A program made the translations under genes and the position numbers. The notes under the pieces are model-generated. The model made no database searches. It was not told where the DNA came from and saw only the letters and a program-made list of their open reading frames with translations. Positions 1-9,563 of a DNA stretch of 13,774 nt are shown here, piece by piece (positions within the stretch are counted from its first letter, which is position 1; each line of letters opens with the position of its first letter). The stretch covers positions 44,638-58,411 of the forward strand of contig SGPL01000171.1 in assembly GCA_004802705.1 (NCBI GenBank), given 5' to 3'. Origin of the DNA: Bondarzewia mesenterica (Eukaryota; Basidiomycota; Agaricomycetes; Russulales; Bondarzewiaceae).

Positions 1-870
1 CTATCGAGGGTGGCGGCTACCAGTCCCTCGTGTGGTCGAAATGATTGGACACGGAAGGGCGCGTGGTGTCTGCACATGCGACAGAGCCATNACTCCTTCA
101 GGGAAANAAAAAGGACGCCGCAACNGTCATGGGCCGGCAAAACAACTGATCTCCAAGTCTTTTCGNTCGTGTTGCGGGNGGTTGCGGATANATTANACGT
201 TTAACAAACGGCTNAGAAAACCCAACTTGCCAGAAAATATCACTCACCTCAAAAAACGATAATAATNNACCATTGAGTGTAAGGCAGGCAGGGTTGTTTA
301 CATTAGCACTGATACTGACACTCTGAAAAGTACAGCTCCGAAATCAGGACAAAACTAGGATAAAGGTCAGAGTTCTATGATTTCGAAAACACAGATGAAT
401 TACTGCAACGTTCGCGGTTGCCGCATATATGTTCCCTGATGAGTGAAGCACGATAAGTTGAANGCTGTAGATGTTGTACATAAATAAGTACGGTGGACAA
501 AGGCGACGCCCAGCTGGGCGTTCCGTCATATCCGAGTCGCGGAAGCGAAACAGGAGTCAGGCACTATATTACATAATCATTAGGAGGCACTGAAGCCGGA
601 TCCACCGCCGGTCTCTCCTTGCCCCACAACGCTCGACTATTTTCTCCTTCTACTACCACAACCTCTGCTGCACATTGTCTACATCCCGGACTTACTGTCT
701 ACATTATATTCATTTGTATTCATTCAAAGCAAGGGCTTTAGCATTCGCATAAGAAATATCTTGTCGAAGTGAAACCTAGAGCACCAAGTCGACTCCGATT
801 TATCAGAAACCAGAAGTTCGAAGAGTGTCATTCCATCTTGCACAATGTGAGTCGTTTCTATAATTGTGTG
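1..870. other. No gene recognised; N-containing left flank and kinase upstream region
   Basis: I see no convincing coding region here. Positions 1-463 contain about ten single Ns, more than the neighbouring single-copy DNA, which suggests a multicopy or polymorphic stretch. The first 260 bases have overlapping short open frames in several phases, none with recognisable protein motifs. From about 600 to 730 the plus strand is pyrimidine-rich (CT-rich runs around 615-660), a composition common in fungal promoters, so this part may serve the gene or genes that follow. No tRNA, rRNA or transposase signature was seen. Confidence 0.4.
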
Positions 871-1150
871 ATGATACAGAGCTTAGGACATCCATACATC
901 ACATTCAACGGACGGAATGGTGGTGGGAACTTGATTGGTCGATTGGGCGCCCAGTCTCAGTTGCATTCGTTGGATGGTGCCGTGTCCTTATCCCGATCTC
1001 TTTCCATGATCATGACTAACACTATATCTGGACGGGTAGATAAAAGTCATTTGAAGGATTCGAATCCCTTCTTGTTGTCGCTTGCAGAGAAAGAACACGT
1101 CACACAACCGAAAGCCTATCTTTGGCGCTACTTAGTTCGCTTCTTTGGGT
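871..1150 (+). CDS. Uncertain open frame upstream of the kinase (possible 5' exon or leader)
   Basis: An open frame runs from about 769 to 1152. The first in-frame ATG is at 871, giving about 93 residues before a TGA. I recognise no domain; the end is basic and aromatic (KAYLWRYLVRFF). It stops at a good donor-like GTGAGC (1149), and an AG at 1237-1238 could be an acceptor just before the kinase frame. Joining these two does not keep the reading frame, however: the exon would end in phase 2 while the kinase needs phase 1. It is therefore not shown to be a kinase exon. It may be a chance frame, a separate small protein, or an exon spliced in a way I did not find. Confidence 0.25.
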
Positions 1151-1228
1151 GAGCTCCTATTCCTACATCAAAGTTTTCCGTTCGTTGACGCCATGAGAAG
1201 ATAGCTGGTATTATTTTGACTCATTTTG

Positions 1229-3083
1229 ATGCGAGCAGGAATTAATCGACCTGATCCTGGCAAGTCTATCTGTGATGGCCTCCCTGCGGGTATCTCTTCT
1301 ACCCGTCCCGTCATCCCGACAATTTCTACCTCTGGCAGCCATGATGGTGAAGTTCATCTGTCTCCTCAGTTTGTTGACACCGATCAGAGGCTCTCCGAGG
1401 AATTACTTCTAGCGGAAGGCTTGGATAGAGCTGTGAATACGGTCTCTGCACCTGTCTACGATGGCTTACCACCCCGTGCTCTCTCTTTTCCACCAGAAGC
1501 CGACATGTCTATGTCTCCAGCTGCTATGTTCCTCTCTGCTTTCAGTCCAGTCGCTTCGACGGGTCCTCTTCCCGATGACGAAGGCGAAGAAGTCGCTGGC
1601 TATACACTCGGCAGCATCATTGGCTACGGTGGCTTTTCCACGATTCGTCGCGCGACGGCACCAACAGGTGACATAGTCGCAGTGAAAATTGTTAGGCGCT
1701 CTGATTTGTCCAAGTCTGAGAATGCTTCTTTAGCTCGGGAGCGGCTGAATAACGAAGCTACTATCTGGCAATCGCTGTCCCACGAGAATATCCTTCCGCT
1801 GTTTCGTTCTGTGCACACCTCTTATGCCGACTTTTTCGTCATGCTCTATTGCCCCGCTGGCACGCTCTATCATATCTTGAAACGCGATGGGCGACCGGGG
1901 CTTCCTCATGACGATGCGGGGATGATGTTCAGGCAGGTGGTGCGAGGGTTGCGATATTTGCACGAGGTGGTGGGGATTGTGCATGGGGACATCAAATTAG
2001 AGAATGTGCTCGTCGACGAAATGGGTGTATGCAGAATTGGAGATTTTGGAATGGCCAAGAAGATTGGTCAGGTTGATGTGGGCGAGCAGCAGATGCAGCA
2101 GGATTCTTCTGTGCGACGGCATCATTCAGTTATTACGGATCGAAGTCCTGCGCATATCATTCACTCAAAGCGACATATTAAACCAGGGCTACCTGCTCAT
2201 CTTTCACTCATACGCCATCATAGCGGCCCGCGCCATCGCAATTCATCTCCGCTTCCTGCTTCCCAAGTCGTTTCGCCACCGCACGCCGTTTACGAGTTCC
2301 AACCAGGCTCGTTGCCTTACGCGTCGCCTGAATTGTTAACCCCACCTTCATCTTCGCATCCCTACCAACCGCATCCTGCACAAGATATGTGGGCGCTTGG
2401 CGTAATGCTTTATGCCCTTTTAACTGGCCGTCTGCCGTTCACGGATTCATTTGAACCAAGGCTGCAAATGAAAATCTTGCATGGTAAGTCAACGCAAACA
2501 CGTTGTCCATCTTCTCTGGTTTACGTATTTCGTCATGAAGGTGTATCCAGTCGACGCGAACAGGCATGTTCCTTTCGCCTTACCTCCCGAATGTGATACG
2601 TCTCGTGGACGCAAGGGCTTCCGTTTGCACTCAAACGAGCGCGAGCGTCGCTTCTTCCGACCCAACCGAGGTGAGCCGGATCTAGACATTTTGGACGAGG
2701 CCCTGCGATGGACGCTGTCCCCCGATGCTGCTAGCAGCAGGAGCCGAAGAGCCGATTCTGCAATGCGATCTCGTTCGTCTGTGGGAACACGCCCTTACCA
2801 TCAAATGAACGTGGATGAACGTGAGCATTTCCTTGACGAGGCGGAAGAGTGGAAAGGTAGGAGAGCAGGGAGCACGCCGCCATCCCGCACTGCACCATGG
2901 GCGATCCCACGGTCGGGTGTGAGCATTGGAATATCACCCGCTATGACCGTCGCTCGCTCATCGCCGCACGTAGATGGTCAGTTTGTCTTGACGTCCGATG
3001 CGACACCAATCCCTATTCCCACGAATTTGAGAAGCAGGAGTGTTGGCATCGAGGCGCACGGGAGGCACCTTGGGAGGATCTGA
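1229..3083 (+). CDS. Serine/threonine protein kinase, HGD type, with inserted activation loop
   Basis: Proposed exons are 1229-2483 and 2551-3083 (595 residues); the intron is GTAAGT...ATCCAG, 67 bp. The start is the first ATG after in-frame stops at 1202 and 1217. Residues 1-122 are Ser/Pro-rich and probably disordered. The kinase domain starts near 125, with glycine loop GYGGFS (132-137), VAVK lysine K153, probable alpha-C E176, catalytic loop VHGDIKLEN (251-259; D254, K256, N259), DFG 272-274, SPE 366-368 in place of APE, and DxW 386-388. Two oddities stand out. The usual HRD arginine is Gly253, and about 85 His/Ser/Pro-rich residues lie between DFG and SPE. After residue 418 the second exon is Ser/Arg-rich and I cannot see kinase subdomains X-XI, so the C-lobe or the splice model may be incomplete. 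An alternative acceptor at 2540 gives a stop at 2596 and 436 residues. Regulatory kinase; substrate unknown. Confidence 0.8.
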
Positions 3084-3486
3084 ATCTGTCTATACGATGA
3101 AATGTAAGAGTGGAGATTTCTTTCTCTGTGCATGCATTTTATGATCACCATGTTTATAATTCTCCACCCTGTCCCATGTTGTACGTGCGTCTTCCTCATT
3201 TTTACTTCTCCCGTGTCGTTATGGCGTGCTGTTTCACGATAATGCTAAGCGGAAGTTCACTCTCATGTAGCGCACCTTCGTCTCATACATAAGCTTATAT
3301 TCTTCATTGTCTGACGTCTGCCCTGTACTTGTATGTCCATACCCCCATTCGTATTCCTTACCATATCTATCTTTCGTCCTATGTATGGCAAATGTATGGC
3401 GATGATTCTGGGAATAAACAAAGCTCATGTAATTCAAATACTGGATCACCTATCGGCTTCTGTGCTCTGATCGGCAGTAATGACAT
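3084..3486. other. Kinase downstream region, no gene recognised
   Basis: This AT-richer, pyrimidine-rich stretch between the kinase stop codon and the duplicated block should hold the kinase 3' UTR. Several short open frames overlap in both strands without recognisable motifs. No clear AATAAA-type signal was found; fungal poly(A) signals are often degenerate. It ends near an A run (3499-3507) at the left limit of the segmental duplication. Confidence 0.4.
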
Positions 3487-3623
3487 CCATATCATTGAAA
3501 AAAAAAATGGAACGAAATCCAAGACAATGGGTAAGGGCCATCACATTAATGCTTCAGCGAAATACATACGGATATTCCTATCTAGCACCTTACTAGGCTC
3601 AACTTCAACCGGTTCCAGTCTCC

Positions 3624-5134
3624 CTAATAATAACATTTTGAACTAGGTTCGACCGCGCCCCTTTCTGGATCCTCTGTCTTGCCCGATTTCCTATTGCCCG
3701 GAGGCCCCACCCTCACAATCAAGCACAAATCGCCATACAAATGATTCTGCTCGATCTCAATTTCGAACGAAGCGTACGTAGAAAGTCGCCGGTTGACATT
3801 TGTAGGCTTTGTGACCCATACGACGGTTTCTTTTACCTCCGGTACGTTGTCCCGAAAGTTCGCGGCATCCTTGTTGTCGATGATGATTGCTCCAGTCTTG
3901 ACCATGATGTCGAGTCTATCTTCGCTATAGGTATCAATTCCACGGCCGATATAAAGGAAGTCNTGAAGCATCATTTTTACACCGTGGTCGTCGTCATAGA
4001 CAGCCATGAGGAATGGCTGGATGGACTGATGTCGAAACGCGCGCAAGATCATGGCATCGTTGCCTTTGAGNATGCGAAGCAGAGGCGTGAATCGNTTCCT
4101 GGAAGCACTTAAATGTCCCTCAACATCCGGAGTTTCTATAGGATACTGGTGTTCCAAGCCGAACCCAAGGGTTCCGCCCTCGGGCAGGAAAGTCGGATCG
4201 TCGAGAAGTTTCACCAGCATCTCCCCGAACTGCTGCTCAGAGCGAGGGACAAGCGCACGGATGGGGAAGGGCAAGCGCGGGTCNGGTCCTGGGCCGTCTT
4301 CAAGGTACAGGTTGTACGTGAGCGTCACACGATAGCCGGACTTGACCTCGAGGACCTCATGCTCGACGTCGCTGAAAAAGGCNGCGTAGGCNACACACGG
4401 CTCANTCTCTTCCTNCAGCCATGCAGCNAAATTCAATACTTCTTCTTTCTCGCTGTGGCGCAGGACGAGTTCCCCGCCTTCGTGGACNGTAGGGAATGTG
4501 ACGACAAGAGAGCCGAACATGTCTTCACCGCGTGGAGTATCCTTGTGCGGCTTGAAGAATGAACCAGNTCCTTCAACGCAGCATGTTAAGCGACGCAAAT
4601 AGAGTAGAACAGATAACTACGGACCATACACGTTGAGCTTGTATAGTTCNGCCTTGACGNTCTTCAACCAGGATTCGCCGAAGGTCAAATTACCGCAGGC
4701 AACATNGACAAGGCCCAGCCTCTCGGCATCAAAGGCGCATTGGAAGTTGGAGGTATCCATCTTGCGAGNCTTGCGATAGGTCTCATCAAANACATTCTCT
4801 TTATTGCGGCCGAATGTAGCAGGATCGCAAGCATCGAAGAGATGCACAAGCTTTTCCTCGTCGGCATTGGACAGGTTGATGCGTCTATCACAACCTCATC
4901 AGTAAATAGATCNGGATAAGCGAACGCAGAGCTTACTGTGCATCATTTTCCTGTCCATAGAACAGCGCGAAGCTTTCGGGAGAAACCTTCATCGTCCCGC
5001 TATAAAATGGTAGATCGTGTTCTATGGTGGCTGCGAGAGCCTCAACTTTGAACGTTAACGTGTTCATCTTCAGGTTCCGTCGACGGGACTGGCGACGCAG
5101 ATCTCGACTCTGATTCTGAATNTACCGCAGACAT
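3624..5134 (-). pseudogene. 2OG-Fe(II) oxygenase A1, frameshifted in exon 1 (or sequencing error)
   Basis: This is the near-identical twin of the oxygenase at 7863-9357. By alignment its exons are 5134-4937, 4884-4625 and 4570-3624. Splice sites are conserved: GTAAGC...ATAG (52 bp) and GTCCGT...GAAG (54 bp). Exons 2 and 3 are open apart from Ns, and exon 3 keeps the HxD, the distal His and the 2OG-binding Arg of the double-stranded beta-helix fold. Exon 1 has TTT at 5047-5049 where the twin has TT. This shifts the frame and gives a stop right after the acidic EDEHVNVQ stretch. The difference lies in a homopolymer, so an assembly or sequencing error is a real alternative and the gene may be intact. 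The last residues also differ from the twin because of an indel near the stop codon. Substrate unknown. Confidence 0.75.
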
Positions 5135-5219
5135 TGAACGGGCAGAAAGTGGACGCTGCAAGAATGCTATGAGAAAGATGAGAGAAGGGTNNTTCNGTGC
5201 TCCAAAGTTGATAATGGCG

Positions 5220-5231
5220 AATATATATAAG
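5220..5231 (-). promoter_or_regulatory. TATA box of oxygenase A1
   Basis: AATATATATAAG (TATATATA on either strand) lies about 90 bases upstream of the A1 ATG. It is conserved at the matching place in the second copy, consistent with a core promoter. Confidence 0.5.
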
Positions 5232-5346
5232 AGCGGAGCTGGAATACACACCGCCATGATGTGAAGGTTGTGAATNTNTAAATAAGATACGTACAGAGTG
5301 AGCCACTGCAAGTGTTATCGCCATCGACTAGGAGTCGAGTCATGGA

Positions 5347-6337
5347 TCATGATATCGCACTGATTCGGGAAAACATAAAACTTCCGAAGTACATCACAAG
5401 CGGCCCACGTGCACAAGCACCAACCATATTATTGCTGCTTTGAGCCGGGGAGCAGGCGCTTGGGGTTGAGTTCCTCGAGCTTGGAAGTCCTACNCTTACT
5501 ATCANACGTAGGCCCTCGTACAAGTAATTGAGAGAGACTTCGTTGTACNCGGGCGGATGGGATGACTTACTTGTACTNGTNGAGGTTCGTAGGTTTCTTG
5601 ACCCATTCAACGTGTTCTTGAACGNACATCCCTTGAACCTTCCCAATTGCCACCATGCNTCCACGATAACGAGGTCAATGAGTTTCTGTGATATTGTGAN
5701 GATGCCTTCCATCTCGTAGACTGCGATGATAAGCGGCCTGAACGACACCGAAACGCCCGCAAGATCATAGCATCGTTGCCTTTCAGTGTGTGAAGCGAAG
5801 GCGAGAACCGGTCTTCCGGGGTCATTTCCGGGAATCGATAGTTTGCGGAATCTTGATTGGGTATTGGTATTTGAAGCCACATCCGAGGGTGCCACCTTTN
5901 GAGAGGATGGTCCGGTCACCGAGGAGCTTCGTCAATGCCTCNAACTGTCCTTTAGTATTTGGAACAAGCGTTCAGTTGGGTGGAAGAAGTCAAGGGCGGA
6001 TCGAGTTCAGTTGTTGAGATGTCTCTTAAGTGGAGATTATATGAGGGCGACGTGATAGCCGGACATGATTTTCAGTACTNTATGCTCAACGATGCTGAAG
6101 AACACCACATACGTGACCCTTGGCTTACCCTCGACTTTCTCAGCCATGCTGCAAAGTCATTCACCTCTTCTTTCTCATCCTGGCGTAGAATAAGCTCTCC
6201 GCGTTCNTGCGCANTGGGGAAGGTGATGACGAGAGAGCCGAATATGTTTCCACTATGCAGGTTGTCTTTGTGCGCCTTTAGAAATGAACCCNGTCCTAAG
6301 AAGTATCATAAGCCAGGCAAATTATGACAAGCGAAGC
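5347..6337 (-). pseudogene. Oxygenase paralogue B1, 5'-truncated and frameshifted
   Basis: Read leftwards, this begins inside the second intron (acceptor CTTAG near 6295). It then shows a GSFLKAHKD motif, FGSLVITFP, ERGELILRQDEKEEV and, after a frame change, VEH.VLKIMSGYHVALI. These match the Fe-binding core of the A oxygenases. Later pieces matching the A protein lie in different frames, for example KGNDAMILRAF near 5780 and the tail NYLYEGLR.IV near 5520. Several frameshifts and an in-frame TAA after the LNEY-like motif make it non-functional. Exons 1 and 2 are missing because the duplicated segment ends in intron 2. It is the partial twin of B2, and an older paralogue of A with the same intron position. 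Confidence 0.75.
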
Positions 6338-6519
6338 AAGCAAACTTGTACCGCCACCCGATTCAACCTTGCCATCTTGGAGGTCAGTGTCATNTAACTT
6401 TCCACTGGCAATGATGTCCTTCGGACCGCTATGTACTGGCATTCGAGGTAAGCGAGTGCAATGCCCACTGGCAAGCGACAAGGTACATCTTTCTTGTTTC
6501 TTAGTCATCATCGTCTTCC
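6338..6519. other. Unassigned sequence right of the duplication boundary
   Basis: At 6338 the sequence leaves the duplicated segment and no longer resembles the oxygenase B2 intron and exon 2. A minus-strand open frame (6532-6296) spans the boundary, with a KDIIASGKL-DTDLQDGKVESGGG stretch I cannot assign. It may be foreign sequence joined to B1 at the breakpoint. Confidence 0.35.
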
Positions 6520-6658
6520 CTTGATAGTCCAATCAAATGATTTGAACGTTTTGGCACAGAGGCATTCACATTCTCGCTTGACATCGATGATTCTTGCACC
6601 GCTTTTCACCATCGTGGCCATCTCTGTGAATTTCAGTGAAGTGCCCTTTTGAATTCCA
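6520..6658 (-). pseudogene. Fragment C of a further oxygenase paralogue
   Basis: The minus strand encodes EMATMVKSGARIIDVK (around 6630-6580). This lines up with the C-terminal region of A2 that reads DVMVKYGAIIIDN, followed by a similar spacing to a Phe-Asp-Trp. Only about 45 residues can be recognised, and neither the catalytic core nor the rest of the gene is next to it. It is best read as a scrap of a third family member. The match is short and seen by eye only. Confidence 0.4.
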
Positions 6659-7713
6659 TTCAGATNACGCATGGTGCCATGAGGAAACAGGTTCTATGCT
6701 CCACTGACCGTGACTCNTGTACCTTCAGAGTATGACCTAGAACGGTACGNGGATGAATTTTGAGACCTGATACTCCATTCCACTGCCAATCGATTAATTT
6801 AGATTCTGTNAGGCAACATCTAGATGGTTGAACCGCACTGAACCTAACTAGCAGCCAGACTTTTGNATCTCTCTCCCTCTTCTGTGGCGCCTCGANGTCA
6901 CTGCATGTTTCAGGAAAATGAAATTTCTCCTGATCCAGGAGTCAACGACGAGGTGAGGAGTCCCAGATCGCCTTCNTCAACGACGGTGAGCACGCCGTGT
7001 ACTCCGTTAAGCCCAGACCGCGTGANGCTGAGCATTCGGCCTATACTATGGTGACGTCTCCATCGGCGACCCAAGGGAAGCGATGTCACCATCTGATCGT
7101 GCATACAAGAGCCTTTGGAGCTCACCCCGANGCTCGACCTCAAAAAGAAATTACCGTAGAGAGGGTCCGGCGGCGCACGCAAGTGAAATGCACGATGGGT
7201 GGACCCGGAGGTCCCTACGCACTACGTTGAATCGATTGACGCAGAGGGGAGTCCAGTACGTTGGTTCTCNTATTGCAAGTGAATGCACATCTGCCCGATG
7301 AGAAGGTNGAGTGAGGGTCGTGGGTGTGAGGGAAATCGACCACTGAGGTGAAGAANCAGTATTATTGCGTACGGCAACGAGAAGCGGTCCTAGTGACATG
7401 TGGCAAAGTGTACATGATCCTGCCTGATCATCAGGGTAGGCAAGTTCGGAGATGGGACCCGCATTCAGAGCTAAGGATCCAGAATCTCAACGGTANTGAA
7501 GGTGGGCTTAGACGGTAGGTGCGNGCACTGAACGAGTTCACGAAGGGACTCGTATCGTCCTCGAGATGACCGCCAGATTTCATACGACTTTTTTTTCGAT
7601 TTCAACAGAATGATAAGAGAGAACCGGACATCGAGTCCNCCGAGACCGCTATCGCTGTGCAGAAGAGCGTAAGGGCGAGGAAAAACTTGTAAAAAAAAAC
7701 ATGTAGGACATTC
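6659..7713. other. Unassigned N-containing spacer between the two duplicated segments
   Basis: I recognise no gene in this stretch of about 1 kb. The plus strand between 6900 and 7300 has protein-like fragments in shifting frames. One is Ser/Pro-rich (ENEISPDPGVNDEVRSPRSP) at about 6915-6975. Another reads WVDPEVPTHYVESIDAEGSP followed by VRW near 7200-7260, ending at a TGA. No continuous open frame joins them. About 16 Ns are spread through it, as in the flanking multicopy segments, so it may be a decayed gene or transposon that exists in several copies. T- and A-runs lie at 7589 and 7691. Confidence 0.35.
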
Positions 7714-7862
7714 TGCCGTATCTCATTGAATGGGTCAAAATCCGACAACACCAAAATCCAAAACAATGGGTAAGGACTAAGTATCATCACNTTGATGCTT
7801 CAGCGAAGTACATACGACTAGGCTCAATTGCAATCAGTTCCGGTCTCTCTAACTATTTTGAA

Positions 7863-9357
7863 CTAGGTTCGACCGCACCTCCTTTTTGGGTCCTCTGTCT
7901 TGCCCGATTTCCTANTGCCCGGAGGCCCCACCCTCACAATCAAGCACAAATNGCCATACAGATGATTCTGCTCGATCTCATTTCCCAACGCAGCGTACAT
8001 AGAAAGTCGCTGGTTGACATTTGTAGGCTTTGTGACCCATACGACGGTTTCCTCTACCTTCGGTAAGTGGTCCCAGTCGATATCGACATCCGTGTTGTCG
8101 ATGATGATTGCTCCATACTTGACCATGACGTCGAGTGTACCTTCGCGATAGGTATCAATTCCACGGTCAATATCAAGGAAATCATGAAGCATCAGTTTTA
8201 CACCGATTACACCGACGTCATAGACAGCCATGAGGAATGGCTGGATGGACTGATGATGAAACGCGCGCAAGATCATGGCATCGTTGCCTTTGAGGATGCG
8301 AAGCAGAGGCGTGAATCGGTTCCTGGAAGCACTTAAATGTCCCTCAANATCCGGAGTTTCTATAGGATACTGGTGTTCCAAGCCGAACCCAAGGGTTCCG
8401 CCCTCGGGCAGGAAAGTCGGATCGTCGAGAAGTTTCACCAGCATCTCCCCNAACTGCTGCTCAGAGCGAGGGACAAGCGCACGGATGGGGAAGGGCAAGC
8501 GCGGGTCGGGTCCTGGGCCGTCTTCAAGGTACAGGTTGTACGTGAGCGTCACACGATAGCCGGACTTGACCTCGAGGACCTCATGCTCGACGTCGCTGAA
8601 AAAGGCNGCGTAGGCGACACNCGGCTCANTCTCTTCCTNCAGCCATGCAGCAAAATTCAATACTTCTTCTTTCTCGCTGTGGCGCAGGACGAGTTCCCCG
8701 CCTTCGTGGACAGTAGGGAATGTGACGACAAGAGAGCCGAACATGTCTTCACCGCGTGGAGTATCCTTGTGCGGCTTGAAGAATGAACCAGATCCTTCAA
8801 CGCAGCATGTTAAGCGACGCAAATAGAATAGAACAGATAACTACGGACCATACACATTGAGCTTGTATAGTTCGGCCTTGACGATCTTCAACCAGGATTC
8901 GCCGAAGGTCAAATTACCGCAGGCAACATTGACAAGGCCCAGCCTCTCGGCATCAAAGGCGCATTGGAAGTTGGAGGTATCCATCTTGCGAGCCTTGCGA
9001 TAGGTCTCATCAAAAACATTCTCTTTATTGCGGCCGAATGTAGCAGGATCGCAAGCATCGAAGAGATGCACGAGCTTTTCCTCGTCGGCATTGGACAGGT
9101 CGATGCGTCTGTCACAACCTCATCAGTAAATAGATCCGGATAAGCGAACGCAGAGCTTACTGTGCATCATTTTCCTGTCCATAGAACAACGCGAAGCTTT
9201 CGGGAGGGACCTTCATCGTCCCGCTATAAAATGGTGGATCGTATTCTATGGTGGCTGCGAGAGCCTCAACTTGAACGTTAACGTGTTCATCTTCAGGTTC
9301 CGTCGACAGGGCTGGTGACGCAGATCTCGAATCTGATTCTGAATCTACTGCAGACAT
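7863..9357 (-). CDS. 2OG-Fe(II) oxygenase A2 (prolyl 4-hydroxylase-like fold), 462 residues
   Basis: Exons are 9357-9161, 9108-8849 and 8794-7863, with introns GTAAGC...ACAG (52 bp) and GTCCGT...GAAG (54 bp). The joined frame is open from an ATG to TAG. Residues 1-35 are acidic and Ser-rich. The conserved block starts at LYKLNVYGSGSFFKPHKDTP. Expected Fe(II) ligands are H161, D163 and H223, with R233 (SGYRVTLTYNL) as the 2-oxoglutarate-binding Arg. These are the HxD...H plus Arg features of P4H-like dioxygenases, which couple 2OG decarboxylation to oxidation of a substrate. The C-terminal 220 residues (for example LKGNDAMILRAF and VVWVTKPTNVN) match no domain I know but are shared by the paralogues. 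No signal peptide or membrane segment is visible. Four or five Ns fall in codons between H191 and H223. Substrate unknown; GSGSFFK follows a GTCC-type donor that is less usual. Confidence 0.85.
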
Positions 9358-9443
9358 TGAACGAGGAGAAAGTGGACGCTGCAAAGAATGCTATGAGAAA
9401 GATGAGAGAAGGGTAATTCAGTGCTCCAAAGTTGATAATGGCG

Positions 9444-9455
9444 AATATATATAAG
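9444..9455 (-). promoter_or_regulatory. TATA box of oxygenase A2
   Basis: AATATATATAAG lies about 90 bases upstream of the A2 ATG, and the same element is present in copy 1 at 5220-5231. Position and sequence fit a TATA-containing core promoter on the minus strand. Confidence 0.5.
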
Positions 9456-9563
9456 AGCGGAGCTGGAATACACACCGCCATGATGTGAAGGTTGTGAATA
9501 TGTAAATAAGATACGTACAGAGTGAGCCACTGCAAGTGTTATCGCCATCGACTAGGAGTCGAG

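Larger units (their letters stand above)
3487..6337. repeat. Segmental duplication, copy 1 (about 2.85 kb)
   Basis: This segment matches 7714-10567 in the same orientation. Alignable sequence starts weakly near 3487-3515 and is strong from the shared CAATGGGTAAGG onward. It ends after the shared GACAAGCGAAGCAAGCAAA, where copy 1 turns into unrelated sequence. The offset is about 4224 bases with small indels. Identity is very high through 4050-5340 and lower at both ends. It carries A1 and the truncated B1. Confidence 0.9.

Noticed and set aside
1149..1238. GTGAGC...GCAG interval as an intron joining the upstream open frame to the kinase
   Set aside because: Both splice ends look good, but the phases do not match, and joining them gives an immediate stop.
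3741..4562. Long plus-strand open frames opposite the oxygenase exons (also 8067-8786)
   Set aside because: They mirror exon 3 of the minus-strand oxygenase, recur in both copies only because the segment is duplicated, and show no motif or splice logic of their own.
5042..5324. Hydrophobic minus-strand frame (MAVCIPAPLLYIFAII) upstream of the A genes, also at 9293-9548
   Set aside because: It overlaps the TATA box and lies in the promoter region. It ends by running into oxygenase exon 1 in the shifted frame, so it is not a signal peptide of the enzyme, whose ATG lies downstream.
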